The notes under the pieces are model-generated. The model was not told the origin of the DNA, did no database searches, and worked only from the letters and a program-made list of their open reading frames with translations. The translations under genes were made by a program, and so were the position numbers. From Nemertoderma westbladi (taxonomy: Eukaryota > Xenacoelomorpha > Nemertodermatida > Nemertodermatidae), in assembly GCA_032718475.1 (NCBI GenBank), contig JAUCBJ010006652.1, positions 1 through 40,747 of the forward strand: a stretch of 40,747 bases of DNA, written 5' to 3'. Below are positions 9,737-20,690 of the stretch, piece by piece (position 1 is the first letter of the stretch; each line of letters opens with the position of its first letter).

Positions 9737-10290
9737 GTCTGAAACAATCTCGAGATAAACTGAAGCAGTACGAGAAACGAATATGTTTACAATTAGAGAA
9801 AGAAAGACTAGTTGCTAAACGTTTGTTAGCTGGGGGAAATAAGGAGAAGGCTTTGACTTTATTGAAAAAGAAACGCTACCAAGAACAAATGTTATCTAAG
9901 CTTGAAACTCAACTATCGAATCTTGAACGAATGGCTAACGACATTGAATTCGCACAACTAGAAATTAAGGTTGTAGAAGGACTGAAGGAAGGTAATACAG
10001 CGTTGAAACAACTCCATCAAATAATGTCTATCGAAGACGTGGAAAAAATTATGGATGATACGAAGGAGGGGGTTGATTACCAAAGGGACATAGACGAACT
10101 GCTTGCGGGGCAGTTGACAGAGGACGACAACGAGGCAATAATGGACGAACTGCGACAACTTACTCAACCGGAAGTAACGGACATTACGGTAAATCTACCA
10201 GACGTACCGACACACGACTTACCCGTAGGGGAAAAACCGTTGGGCGCAGACACCGCCAAGGTTAAACATAAAGAGATGGTGTCTGCCTAG
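9658..10290 (+). CDS. CHMP6: ESCRT-III subunit CHMP6 / VPS20, intronless
   Basis: CHMP6 links ESCRT-II to ESCRT-III: it is recruited to endosomal membrane and nucleates CHMP4/SNF7 filaments for inward budding and scission. The 210-residue length is normal for the family. The N-terminus MGAWFSKSKS has the Gly2 and nearby Ser/Lys expected for N-myristoylation. A basic helical hairpin follows, with SRVTEQDKAVLGLKQ (16-30), RDKLKQYEKRI (32-42) and LLKKKRYQEQML (68-79), all typical of CHMP6. The acidic C-terminal half includes MSIEDVEKIMDDT (123-135) and YQRDIDELLAG (141-151). VNLPDVPTHDLP (178-189) matches the MIM2 motif that binds the VPS4 MIT domain. The frame is uninterrupted, unlike most animal orthologues as far as I know, suggesting a retrogene or intron loss. 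No poly-A remnant or target duplication is obvious. The chosen ATG is the only one preserving the myristoylation site. Confidence 0.93.
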   Translation: MGAWFSKSKSTNSNKSRVTEQDKAVLGLKQSRDKLKQYEKRICLQLEKERLVAKRLLAGGNKEKALTLLKKKRYQEQMLSKLETQLSNLERMANDIEFAQLEIKVVEGLKEGNTALKQLHQIMSIEDVEKIMDDTKEGVDYQRDIDELLAGQLTEDDNEAIMDELRQLTQPEVTDITVNLPDVPTHDLPVGEKPLGADTAKVKHKEMVSA

Positions 10291-11260
10291 ATTAATATAC
10301 TGTATATTCGTACAGTACACAACAATATGGACCAATATTCCAGATGAATGAGGTAGGCCTATTTATCGAATTCGATTTCTGGCTGATCCGTAAACGAGAA
10401 CGAGAGGCAAATATATATATATATCGACAGTTGTTGTTGAGTTGCAGTTCTGCAATGTCCTAATTCTTTATTATATTGCCACATTCAAATGCTATTATGT
10501 TTTTAATTTTTGATAAATTTTACAAACCGTGTTTATTAGTTGCTGATTATTTATTGTTTATTATATACTGAACCTATTTTAATTATTTAATAATATGAAA
10601 TATTCTGAAAATCTGACACCTACTATTTATTATCGGATTATACAGTACATGTATCATGGTTTGTGAAGTTACACTTTCCCCTTTATATGATTATAGATGC
10701 ACTCATTTCATTAAATACACTACATTTTTTTCGAAACATTTTTTCCTAAATTCTGTTTCATATTTAAAATATATATTGAGTAACTGTTTCGCTAAAATTA
10801 GGCCCTTTTAATATAGTGAACATACCTTATAGCGAATAAGGAATGAATATTTATTGTGATCAAGTGTAACATTTGAGACGTTATTATATATTACATGACT
10901 TTTTCCAGTGGCACTGCCCTCTCAGGATTGTTCTTTCCATTGCAAACTTAAATTTTATACAGCAGGAATCTAAACTACTGTATGTGTCTAAATAGTACAT
11001 TCATACAGTCTTGCCCTTGTTAGAGATAGAATATTCCCACTTCGTTTTCGAATTACGTGATGACGCTTTCTTACTATTTACATCATTACATGTAACTATT
11101 TTCGCCTGTGAAAGAAACCAGGCTCGGGAGGGTTACCATACCATTGATAATCAACCTGTAGGTCTGGTGTTCCAAATATTTAAATGTCAATAACAATAAC
11201 TCTGGCAATCAGGCAATCCCCAATGAAATGGGCAACTTTGTGCACAGTTGTCTGTTAAAA
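10291..11260. other. CHMP6 3' flank and noncoding AT-rich sequence
   Basis: The 3' UTR of CHMP6 should lie here. An ATTAAA at 10710-10715 is one possible poly-A signal. A short AT microsatellite is at about 10411-10424. No other gene is supported. Confidence 0.35.
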
Positions 11261-11269
11261 GTTCAGAAA

Positions 11270-11925
11270 ATATATTTCGTGGGGGACTTTTTAGTTCTCC
11301 TCCAGGCCTGCCGCTATAGGGCTAAATATCTGAATCCAATTTGTATTTCTTTCAAGCTGAAACTTGGCAGATATGTTAGCGCTATTCCCAAAATTTTGGG
11401 TTATTTCCCTTATTTGGCTATTAAATTATTGAGCAAAGAAAATGATAAATTGCGTTTTTTCAAGATTTTCCATTTAACAGAGTTATTAAATTGAAATCTT
11501 GTATAAGTTGTAACAGCAATTATTATCGCAGCTGGGGATATAACTAAGTAGTACAATAAGTTAATACTGTTCCATATGATAGGAAGTTTTACTTACAAAG
11601 CTCTAAGTGAGATATTACCGGTACTAGAACACAGCCTGTGTCTTATGTGGACATTAATCGGTCTGCAGTTCTCCAGTCTAAAGCTAGAGGGCGAAATTTA
11701 ATTTATGAAGGTGAAGGTGCAAACCTTCACCCGGCTCCTTGATGTTAATCCGTTTAAGCTGCATCTAAGCATATTTGTACTAGACCACCACCTGTGTCTT
11801 TGTAAAGAAGGTGATATCATTCGGATGTTGACCAGTCTGCCCGCTAGAGGGTTAAATGACTGAAAGTGAAAACCTTCCACCCTTTCCTTGATTTTAATCC
11901 TTTTAAGCGGAAACACTGTATGTAC
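11270..11925. repeat. Diverged tandem repeats with CTAGAGGG/CTATAGGG words
   Basis: Two diverged copies of about 130-150 bp follow each other (about 11632-11760 and 11787-11920). Each has CCTGTGTCTT, a gap, CCAGTCT, CTAGAGGG, AACCTTC, and then TCCTTGATNTTAATCC followed by TTTTAAGC-like sequence. A weaker third copy may lie at about 11300-11370 (CTGCCGCTATAGGGCTAAAT). The class is unknown. Confidence 0.45.
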
Positions 11926-11994
11926 TGTCTACTTTTTTTGCCACTACTTAGATAGTTATACACTTATCATTAAATGGCTACCATCAACATCAAT

Positions 11995-12065
11995 TGAGAA
12001 TACTCATTGTGTTCTAGAAGTTTAGTATTATTACTTTGTGTTCTAGAAGTTTGTTATTATTACTA
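11995..12065 (+). repeat. Short tandem duplication with TTCTAGAAG
   Basis: A unit reading TGTGTTCTAGAAGTTT followed by AGTATTATTACT occurs twice at about 12009-12065. TTCTAGAAG resembles the GTTCTAGAAC palindromes of the nearby long inverted repeat. Confidence 0.55.
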
Positions 12066-12227
12066 AGTAGGCCTACTGTTACAGAGTCCGTTATTAGACG
12101 CAACAACGCTGCATACTGTACTTGTACTTTGCTGCGTTACTAGGATATAACCAGAACGCTGATAAGTTGACATATTATTGTAACAAATGTTTTTTATGAT
12201 TAACTATCATGGGTTGGCCTATACTAT

Positions 12228-12480
12228 ACAGTACATGCCTGGAATATACTGTACAGTAGTGTCGTAATTCAGAGGAACGAACTACAGTACAAATCTTAAT
12301 GAGATTGCATGAAATTTGAAACGGAGATAGTTTGACATCCCAACCAAACCACTTCTGGGGTTGACCGAAATTTACGTTTTTGTTTTCCATCTTTTGGTAA
12401 AAGCGTTTCAAAAAACTATATATGAAAATATGTCTCCATATTGCACCCAGCTACACCGCGGATTCCAACGAAATATGTAA
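12228..12480 (-). mobile_element. Truncated copy of the palindrome-family element
   Basis: Starting near CATGCCTGGAATATACTG, this minus-orientation segment shares GAGATTGCATGAAATTTGAA, ACGGAGATAGTTT and a TGTCTCC word near TACACCGC with the family copies at 6923-7524, 12693-13210 and 14100-14543. It lacks a matching opposite end and is probably a truncated older copy. Confidence 0.5.
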
Positions 12481-12692
12481 CACAATCAAGGTGAACTAAA
12501 TAACAGAGTTCATGCAGCGAGAATCGGCCTCCAATTTTTGGAGGCTGACAACTTTCATTAAAGTTGGAAGGTCAACCAAACACTTTGAAGCACGTGACAT
12601 TAAAAAATTACACCTATGGAGGTTTTCGAAGTCGCTGCTTCCATTTCCGATACCAGTTTCTACTGTATACATGTAACCCTACTACATATTTA

Positions 12693-14543
12693 CACCATGT
12701 CATGGAATATAGTGTCTTTATTCAATGTTTTTGTTAAATGTTTTTACAAATCGTAATGAGATTGCATGAAATTTGAAACAGAGATAGTTTCATCTCCCTC
12801 CTCCTTGCTGGGTGAGCCAGAATTTTTATTTTCGCTTTAATTCTTAAGCTACAATCGTGTGTCTCCGGAAAAGTGTCCAAAAAGTGTCTCCGGCAAAATT
12901 GCTCCAGTTACACCGCAGTTATTCTTCAACCTTACAGTATATTGATTTATAGGTACTAGTGGAAAGCTGGTTGTGCAAGGATTCCAAATATGTATCATAA
13001 TCTAAATTTCGTCTTAAAATGAGATATCAGCGTTTAAAACTTGTATGGCTTTGCATATGAGCGAGGCTATTTTATTCTATTATATAAATACAGTACAACA
13101 CATTCTGGAGCATTTTCTTTATCCCATAAGTAGCTTGGCAACAATGCAATACCTCTTTAATCATACTACCGTATTTATACGGCCTAACAGTTCACTTGAA
13201 CTGGCCTCTAAAAAAGAGGCCAGTTTTTTTTAACAATATTTTGGGATTTTGATATGGGGAGAGTTCTATAAATTTTCATTTGCAGCAATTTGGACAACGG
13301 ACGTAATTCAAGTCGCCTCGTTAAGAAAGACACTAAATTTTATGGTAGCTAGTGTTTTAGATAGGTTTTTCTACAGGTAGCTAGCGATAGGTAGCTAGTA
13401 ATTTCAACACTGGTTCCGACATCCTACTTCCTTCTATAAATATTTTTTAGTACAGTAGCTAGTTTTTATTACTATTTGTATAGAAAATGTTCCAGAACAT
13501 GTTAGCTCTTAATTTTAAAAAAATGTTCTAGAACAAATATTTTCTGTTCTAGAACATTTTTTTTTTTTAAATCTGGATTCCATTTAAAACGCATGGAATC
13601 GTTCTAAAACGTGTTGAAAATCAATAAAAAAAATTGTGAAAAAAAATATTGTTGAAAAATCTTTTTGAAAAAAAAATTTCGAAAAATTTTTTTTATTAAT
13701 TTTCAACACGTTTTAAAACGATTCCATGCGTTTTAAATAGAATCCAGACAAAAAATATTTGTTCTAGAACATATTTTTTTTAAAAATGAAGAGCTAACAT
13801 GGTCTGGAACATTTTCTATACAAATAGTAATAAAAACTAGCTACTAAAAAATATTTATAGAAGGAAGTAGGATGTCGGAACCAGTGTTGAAATTACTAGC
13901 TAAACCTATCTAAAACACTAGAGCTACTATACAATTTAGTGTCTTCCTTAACGAGGCGACTTCAATTACGTCCATTGACCAAATTACAGCAAATGAAAAA
14001 TTATAGAACTCTCCCCATATCAAAATCTAAAAATATTGTTAAAAAAAATTGGCCTTTTTTTAAGAGGACAGTTCAAGTGACCTGTTCGGCCGTATAAATA
14101 TACAGTAGTAGGCCATGATACTACTATTATTAAATAGCTACTCATACATAAACAAAATGTTCCAGAATTATGTTGTATTTACAGTATATAATAGAATAAA
14201 ATATCCTCGCTCATGCAAAACCATACAAGTTTTAAACGCTGATATCTCAGCTATTTGGAATCCTTGCACAACCAGCTTTCCACTAGTACCAACAAATCAC
14301 TATAAGGTGGAAGAATAACTGTATGGGTGTGTGTAACTGGTGCAATTTCGCCGGAGACACTTTTTTCAAACGCTTGTAGCCAAAGAATGAAAGCGAAAAT
14401 AAAAATTCTGGCTCTCCCAGCAAGGAGGAGGGAGATGAAACTATCTCTGTTTCAAATTTCATGCAATATCATTACGATTTGTAAAAAAATTTTGGGGGGG
14501 GGGCATGTACCTGAATAAAGGCACTATATTCCAGAACTTGATG
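12693..14543. mobile_element. Long palindrome: two inverted arms of about 0.9 kb with a short loop
   Basis: The left arm (about 12693-13632) is repeated as reverse complement in the right arm (about 13687-14543). The central loop is about 55 bases of A- and T-runs. Landmarks occur in mirror order: CACCATGTCATGGAATATAG on the left with a diverged end at 14531-14543; CTGGCTGGGTGAGCC-like sequence; the heat-shock-like TTCTAGAA words; ACTTCCTTCTATAAATATTT (left) with its mirror on the right; and AACACGTTTTAAAACGATTC (right) with its mirror at about 13589-13610. The inner 300 bases of each arm match very closely by eye; the outer parts differ by indels. The outer third of each arm is a copy of the family at 6923-7524. 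No protein is encoded. A fold-back element or long inverted duplication is the best description. Confidence 0.85.
13199..13225. other. Perfect small hairpin inside the left arm
   Basis: AACTGGCCTC and GAGGCCAGTT, separated by a TAAAAAA spacer, form a 10-bp stem. The right-arm counterpart near 14048-14072 has lost perfect pairing. A partial match, AAAAAAACTGGCCTCTTTT, also occurs at about 27919-27937. Confidence 0.6.
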
Positions 14544-14592
14544 TATAAGTCGTTGATCTACTGTAGGTATATAGGATAATCTAGGAGTTATT

Positions 14593-15325
14593 GGCCCGTA
14601 TGCATAAAACAGTCGTAAATTTACGTCCGTCGTAACTCTAAATAAAGGCAATGATACACCACAGGAGCGGCCGATGTGATCGGCGACTTTTAGTATGATA
14701 CACTATAGGAGCGGCGAGCGGCAGCAACCATTTGTGGTGTATCATCACCCATAGAAAATAATGTGTTCTATTTTTAAAAAGTGGCCGCTTGCCGCGGCCG
14801 CTGCCGTTCGCCGCTCCAGTGGTGTATCATGGCCTTAAGTCGTAAGTTGGATTACGACTATCGTAGCCACGATTATCGTATATTGGTATGCATAAAACTG
14901 TTTACGATTAATCGTGCTTCCGATTATCGTAATTTAGTTACGATGCTATTTTTGCGATGCTATTTTAGAGTGTTGCTGGGCAACTCTGTAAACAATACTG
15001 CGAAAATCTGAGATTCCTATATGTTCCTTATTATTACAATATAATTCACGACTGTTGTATTGTTTTATAGGTAGCCTTAGTAACAGTATCCTATACTACC
15101 TTTTAGCCAATAAAAAATGAGTTCAATGTAAACTGGGGCAGATCGTAACTTTAATACTCTAGAGAGCACCCTTAAATTTACGATCGAAATGAATCGTAAG
15201 TTTACAATCAAAGGGTCTGACAATTTTTATGCATATCGATTTTGTTTACGATAGTCGTATCTGCTGACTATGATTACGATACGAATAGGATTACGACGAT
15301 CGTAAGTGTTTTATGCATCCGCGCC
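14593..15325. mobile_element. MITE-like element with GCATAAAAC ends, 733 bp, interrupted by another MITE
   Basis: The left end GGCCCGTATGCATAAAACA (14593-14611) is matched by an inverted GGCGCGGATGCATAAAACA at 15307-15325, 17 of 19 positions. Both sides carry ATT (14590-14592 and 15326-15328), a possible 3-bp target duplication. The subterminal parts are crowded with TCGTAA and TTACGA words in both orientations. The ends and 3-bp duplication resemble PIF/Harbinger-type elements, although that group usually prefers TWA. No transposase is present; without the nested copy the element is about 540 bp. Confidence 0.7.
14646..14835. mobile_element. Nested 190-bp MITE with TAA target duplication
   Basis: The ends AGGCAATGATACACCAC (left) and inverted AGGCCATGATACACCAC (right) continue into GGAGCGG on both sides. 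The element is flanked by TAA at 14643-14645 and 14836-14838, the target duplication expected of PIF/Harbinger-type MITEs. The interior is rich in GCGGC words and contains further TGATACAC copies, giving strong self-pairing. Confidence 0.8.
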
Positions 15326-15328
15326 ATT

Positions 15329-17250
15329 GAGTTTAATTTATTAATGTAATATATTTGATTTTTGATTAAACAATGGCAAAACTAATAATTTATAGCATTC
15401 CTATAACTGGGAAACTTCAGTTAAATCGCACAATTCACGTCCTTTACTTCGTCATGTAACGCCCTTTACTTTCTATCACATGAGATTTCAAGCGCTTAAA
15501 TTGGAATTGTAGGCCTACTGTAGCTTGATTGACAAGCGTTTATTAATGTTTCATCATATTACTTTAGCACTAAGGATGAATTAAAACACGGCGCTTATGT
15601 AAGCCAATTCGATGAAATATCTACATGTTTGTAATAACTTCGAATTTTCCGACTTTGCGAATCACACCCTTTACATGACTTTGACAGCTTATTGTTCGAA
15701 AAGTTTTATAGATACATGTACAGTTATGTTGTCTATGTTGTAGCTTATTAATTTTTCTAACGGAATATAACTTATTAATTAAAAGAGGGAACTTGTCGAC
15801 AATATGTGAACTAAATTGACTGTTTTAGTTGAAAAACTAGCTGCGGTATAACAAACCTACCATTCTTACTACGATACCGGTGACTGGTAGGCGTCGCAAT
15901 TGTGTGTTGTGTATGGAGAAAGTGTCTCTGGTGTACGTACAGACAGAAAAGCAGTGACATCTAGGATCAAAGTAAAAGCGCCATCTACCAGATTAAGTTC
16001 GCGACGTGCAATCATCGGTGTCGCCAGCAGAAACCAGTTATGGAATCATCCGTAATGCGGTGTAGTCTCGTTGAATCAAATTATTAATTAAAATTATTAA
16101 AAATGAGCACTAGTGTTGCAAAACTATTGTGCTTCAATATGCTGACAGGCTGATATGAGATAGGGATCAGTGCATCAAGCATGCCGGCCGTACATAAAGT
16201 ATGTATCAGGCTGTTAGAGGTAGCAGGTACAGGTAATCTACAAACAGCATTTTATCAATGTTCCTCATCATGAATGTTCCGTTGGTGATATACACCAACA
16301 ACTACAAAAGTTAAAGAGCGCCATCAGGAAGTACGAATGGTCCACCGAATCTTACACCTAGTTTAATCCCGGCGGATGATAAAGATAACTTACCCAAATT
16401 GAAAGAACATCTGAAACATCTAGGCCTAAACTGTAGATGAATCGTAAACAATGCACTCGGATTATTAAGTTCGTAAGGAGTTAATAAAACATTTAATTAA
16501 TTGTAGTGTCAAAAGACGCGCAAAACTCTCCCTTTCTATTGATATAAGCCACGTGTGAAATGATTGAGATTTAATGTATTTGAATCGATCGTAAACCTCT
16601 ACCCATAGAAATCAAGATAAAAAATTATCAAATCACTTCGTTGTGATGTGAAATCTGTAGCAGCCAATCACAGACAATTTAAAAAATTGGCACTCACATA
16701 ATAATAACAATCATAATTGTAATGTGATAAAGGTAAAACGGTGTTGATAAATGCATTTATCTGTTCATTAGAAAGATTTTAACTTTTGGGGTTCAAGTCC
16801 CTCACTCACCCCACTGTATTAAAGGACGCCTTGCGTCTACCCGACTAGCCACTGACTACCCAGGCCTACTTAACTATTCTGACGAATCGAGGCAATTTAA
16901 TATCCAATTTTAGTGAATTGTAAGTGAAACAGAACCAAAGTGAACAGTAAAAATCGTGAATCTGCAACATTCACATTTCATTCATCTTCAATCATCATCA
17001 ATCAAACACTCACATTCATCATTGTAGCATACATACAGTAGATGGAGAATTAGCTAATTCGAAAAAAATGATAATCCAATCAATTCAATTTTATTAACAT
17101 AACAAAATAAATGACATTAAACTGTATAAGGGAAAAAATTATTTGCAAAATATAAATATATGTCCCATAATCACATTCTACAGTCTAGCGGCAGACTGGG
17201 TAACTGCAGACGGTTTAAGATCTCACAAAAACTCTGCGTCTGAGGTCTAG
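15329..17250. other. Noncoding stretch
   Basis: No gene is recognised. A box B-like GGTTCAAGTCC at about 16790 has no matching tRNA body around it. Words such as GCGCCATC and CGCCATCTACC recur at about 15968 and 16318, and TGTAGGCCTACTG at about 15508. Confidence 0.4.
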
Positions 17251-17360
17251 AAAGTCCCACCTTGGTGTTAAGTGCTTGCATTGAAGACACATCTCTCGGA
17301 GGGCGTGGGTTCAACCCCCTCATGGGGCCAGGGCAGTTTTCCTTTCGACACGAATGCTTT
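17185..17360 (+). repeat. tRNA-derived SINE fragment, copy 2
   Basis: Box A-like TGGTGTTAAG (17263-17272) and box B-like GGTTCAACC (17308-17316) lie in the same frame of shared sequence as copy 1 at 2440-2530, including CACCTTGGTGT and CCAGGGCAGTTTTC. The preceding TCTAGCGGCAGACTGGG is the same word that starts the 2621-3042 duplication, suggesting both belong to one composite SINE. A weakly similar block lies at about 17640-17720. Confidence 0.55.
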
Positions 17361-17815
17361 GAAGGGACTAGCCACGGCGCATCTCTGCCTTGCATCCTTA
17401 AGTGGTAGCTAAATGAGTGCTGGAGATTCCTCTGGGGAGTATAGTTCTGGGGGGACCGCACTGGAAATTAAATCGTCAAACTTTGTGCGAAAACCCTGGT
17501 GGAACACCAAAGAAAACGTTACCTTTATAATGGATTATATATTACATAATATGGATTATAAACAATAATACAAAATATCTGAAGGTTTTCATTTCAGACA
17601 TGGCTGAAATGTTGTTATCTCACACTTTGATGAAATGTTTCCAATTCAGCCCACAATCGGTAGACTGGAGAACTGCAGATGGATTAGCGTCCGAACAAAG
17701 ACAAAGCCCATGGACGGTCTAGCACGTAAGCCTAGAACATGGAAATGAGTTATAATATCATCGGATTATTTGTAACATGGGATTTTTGTGATCTACAGTA
17801 TACAGTAAAAGGCCT
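17361..17815. other. Noncoding stretch
   Basis: Nothing coding is seen. A diverged piece of the GGCAGACTGG repeat (CGGTAGACTGGAGAACTGCAG) lies at about 17659-17679. Confidence 0.35.
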
Positions 17816-17817
17816 AC

Positions 17818-18194
17818 TAGTGTTTAAACGGGATCAGACTATTCGGGAACAGGACCGGGATTATCACTCTCGGGATCCCGATTTTCGGGATCGGGATTGC
17901 AATTTTGTATTAAATTTCCTTAAATTAAAAGTATATGTGGCGTGTTTTGGGTAACTCTCACTTTATCTTACACTTCTGAAATATTAGTGAGATAAAGTTA
18001 TATTAAAATTATTGTGCAATTAATTACTGGGTGGTTTACTGACATAAAAATTATTTCCGTTAGGCTGGAACTATTTATCAGATATTCAACAAATTTACTA
18101 TTTATACTGTACTTCGGGATTCCGGTCCAAAAAAGTTGGGATCGGGATTGTGACCGGGATTGCATTTTTCGCGCGGGATCCCGTTTAAACAGCC
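17818..18194. mobile_element. Inverted-repeat element with GTTTAAACGGGATC ends
   Basis: GTTTAAACGGGATC (17822-17835) and its exact reverse complement (18177-18190) bracket about 370 bases. Both subterminal regions are full of CGGGATC and CGGGATTG words in inverted orientation. No protein is encoded. The exact ends and target duplication could not be fixed; the GC-rich subterminal words resemble those of hAT-type non-autonomous elements. Confidence 0.65.
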
Positions 18195-19610
18195 CGTTAA
18201 GTAAAACAATCCTAATCGTATGTTTGTCAAAAATGTTGATCGCCAACGCCGACATGCATTATTAAAGCTAATTAATGTTATTATCAATTGCGGGAAAAGG
18301 AACAGGTTACAATGGAAGGTTATTCTAACCAAAACAATAAACGAGAGTGACTAAGCCAGGTTACATTTTCAATTTACTGTTGTCGGCAGTGGGTGGTTGT
18401 CGGCTGTCAGTTGTCGGCGTAGCGTTTACACCCACAAATTTTGACACGTTTGCCACAATTTCAACTTTTTGTATAGCTAAGCCACTACAGCCATATTAGG
18501 AGTATGCTTTGCAGTAAGCCGTGCGACATGGATTTAGCTCAAATTAAGTGAAAACCTTTTCTACTACGATGCTATTGGGGTCGTCCATAAAGGACGTCCG
18601 AGTAAATCCGGATTTTCGGATCCCCTTTCCCCCATGTCCGAAGATGTCCGGATTTTTATGTCTCGGACGTCGTCATGTCAGAGATCAGATAACGATCGTG
18701 TGAGGACGATTCCCTATGTCAACACATGTAATAAAATGTAAGAATGCTGTGAACCGTACGAATACGGGTCATTAATAATATATAACTAAAGAAAGCTCTT
18801 AGCTAAGATATAAAGAAACAAAGAAACCAATTTAAAGATATTCTGGTCAACATAGAGTTTTGTATGGTAAACTAAACATAAAAATAAAATACGAAAGTAG
18901 ATTACCAAAACTGGGAAAGATTCAAGACTTTGTTATCAAAATAATATGTAGGCCCTAAACACACACACAGTAGGCCTATAATATACTTCCGTCATTGAAA
19001 ATAATCAAAATATGAAAACAATTTATACATTAACGATAACGATATATATTAAAAATAAAAACTATACCGGTATTCCTCAGCCGTATTATATTCGTCAGTC
19101 GTTCGTTCGTCATAGTTGTTTTTCATCAGCTAAGCAAATCGCGACAGCCAGGCAACCAACCTTTGTTCAAAATACTAAAGAATAGTTTTGCCTCATTGAA
19201 AAGTAATATTACCTTAAATATTGTGTTTTACAGATAGTGTTACAGGTTGTATTTAATTGTGTTGGAAAATTCAAAAAAAGATAAACTTAACAAAAAATAT
19301 AGATAAGTGTATATTTTGTGACATCGCTTTTGAAGAAGTACTGTATTTAGCTAGCTTCGAAATCAGAGACAAATTAAGGTGATTGAAAAAATAGAGGTTT
19401 ACTGAGTAATTTTTCAGCCAACAGGCCTTTATCAAACTCATTTCCGAATATTTCACAACCGAAAGTAGCTTAATATGATTAACGCGGAGACAAGGGCACG
19501 TTTTCACTTACTAAACAGAACCGAATTTCTCGGAATTTAGGTCGTGGATTCATATTATCTGAATTATGATTATTAAATATCCTGCTTCAATAATTCAAAC
19601 TTAAGAGGAG
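18195..19610. other. Noncoding stretch with repeat fragments
   Basis: It contains the second copy of the GGTTACAATGGAAGG repeat (about 18305-18342), a GTTGTCGGC triplication at about 18379-18420, and a GGGTCGTCCATAAAGGACG block with several CCGGATTTT and GTCCGA words at about 18577-18680 that looks like the end of an old transposon. No gene is supported. Confidence 0.4.
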
Positions 19611-19613
19611 GGA

Positions 19614-19632
19614 GGGGGGGGGGGGGGGGGGG
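19614..19632 (+). repeat. Poly-G tract of 19
   Basis: An uninterrupted run of 19 G, preceded by GAGGAGGGA. Confidence 0.9.
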
Positions 19633-19859
19633 TGGGTTGACTAATTCAGAAAGAAAATCGTTTTTTTTTTTCATTTTTAATCCCCCCTGGTCCAGATATT
19701 TATAATGATTTCAAAACTTCACACCGTTTGTTAATAGCTAATGTAGTTCAAAAGTGTTAATGAGTGAGCGATAATGTTAACCTTACTCTGTGTAAATGTC
19801 TGCGATAACTCTCTGTCTGGGATTGTGTTTCTGACGGGTTATCCGTCACATATTATAAC

Positions 19860-20475
19860 AAAAACATTCTTTCTAGATATAAGTTACGTTATGGGGGTTT
19901 CCTTGTCCGTGATTTCATTCCTAACGTCAGTTTTCACTTTTAACGAAAACTAAAAATTATGTCTCTACGTCTGTCTGTCCTGCGATCTGTCGTCAAAATA
20001 TAAGGACATCCTACCACCTAGCTAAAACTTTTTTGTTTTGGTTTTTTGGTCGCTGATTTCATTTCCTAAAGTCAGTTTCCATTTTTAGTGAAGTCTATTA
20101 ATGTTTGATTGTCGGTCTGTCTGTATTTCCGTCTGTCAAAATATGAGGAAAGCATTCCAACTAGATAACAATTTTGTTATGGGGGATATTCTGTTTGCTG
20201 ATTTCAATTCCGACGTCAGTTTTCGCGTTTGATGTCATTCACCCACATTGTCTGTTTCTCTGTTCAGCTGTCGTTTATATTTTGACGGAGAGACAGAAAA
20301 CTCCCGACCCGGTTGCTGATTTCAATTCCGACGTCAGTTTTCGTGTTTGATGTCAGCCACCCACATTGTATGTGTCTCTGTTCAGCTAGTCGGTGAGATT
20401 TTGACGGAGAGACTGAAAACTCCCGACCCGGAGACCCGGAAAACTCTTGCAACAAAATTTTCAGCGGGGTTGTGT
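19860..20475 (+). repeat. Tandem repeats with GCTGATTTCAATTCCGACGTC core
   Basis: Four units start with a GTGATTTCATT or GCTGATTTCAATT word at about 19909, 20052, 20197 and 20315, giving periods of about 145, 145 and 118. The last two units are nearly identical, share CGACGTCAGTTTTCG and ACCCACATTGT, and end with GAGAGACNGAAAACTCCCGA; the first two are strongly diverged. CGACGTCAG is close to a cAMP-response element, but function is unproven. Confidence 0.75.
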
Positions 20476-20554
20476 GCATTCTAACATTTCAATGAACAAA
20501 ATTATCCTAAAAGCATAAACTATAAATGCGTATTCTGAAGAATGCAAACTTTTT

Positions 20555-20690
20555 GAAATTTTTTTATCCACCTATTCTATACATGTGTACCAAATGTCAA
20601 TAAAGATGGGTAAAACAAATACTCCTAAATAAGGGAACGAAACTTTTTAGTTAATTAGTCACCCCCCCCCCCCCCCCCCCCCCCACCCTA
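20555..20690 (+). repeat. Dispersed repeat copy 2 ending in a poly-C tract
   Basis: This matches 1900-2015 from the TCCACCTATT block to TTAGTTAATTAGT and then runs into 23 C (20662-20684). At copy 1 the same position holds AACAACCCCCTT, so the C-run appears to be an expansion of a shorter C stretch in the family. Confidence 0.55.

Noticed and set aside
16780-16830. Possible tRNA gene from a box B-like GGTTCAAGTCC
   Set aside because: No matching box A at proper distance and no closing acceptor stem.
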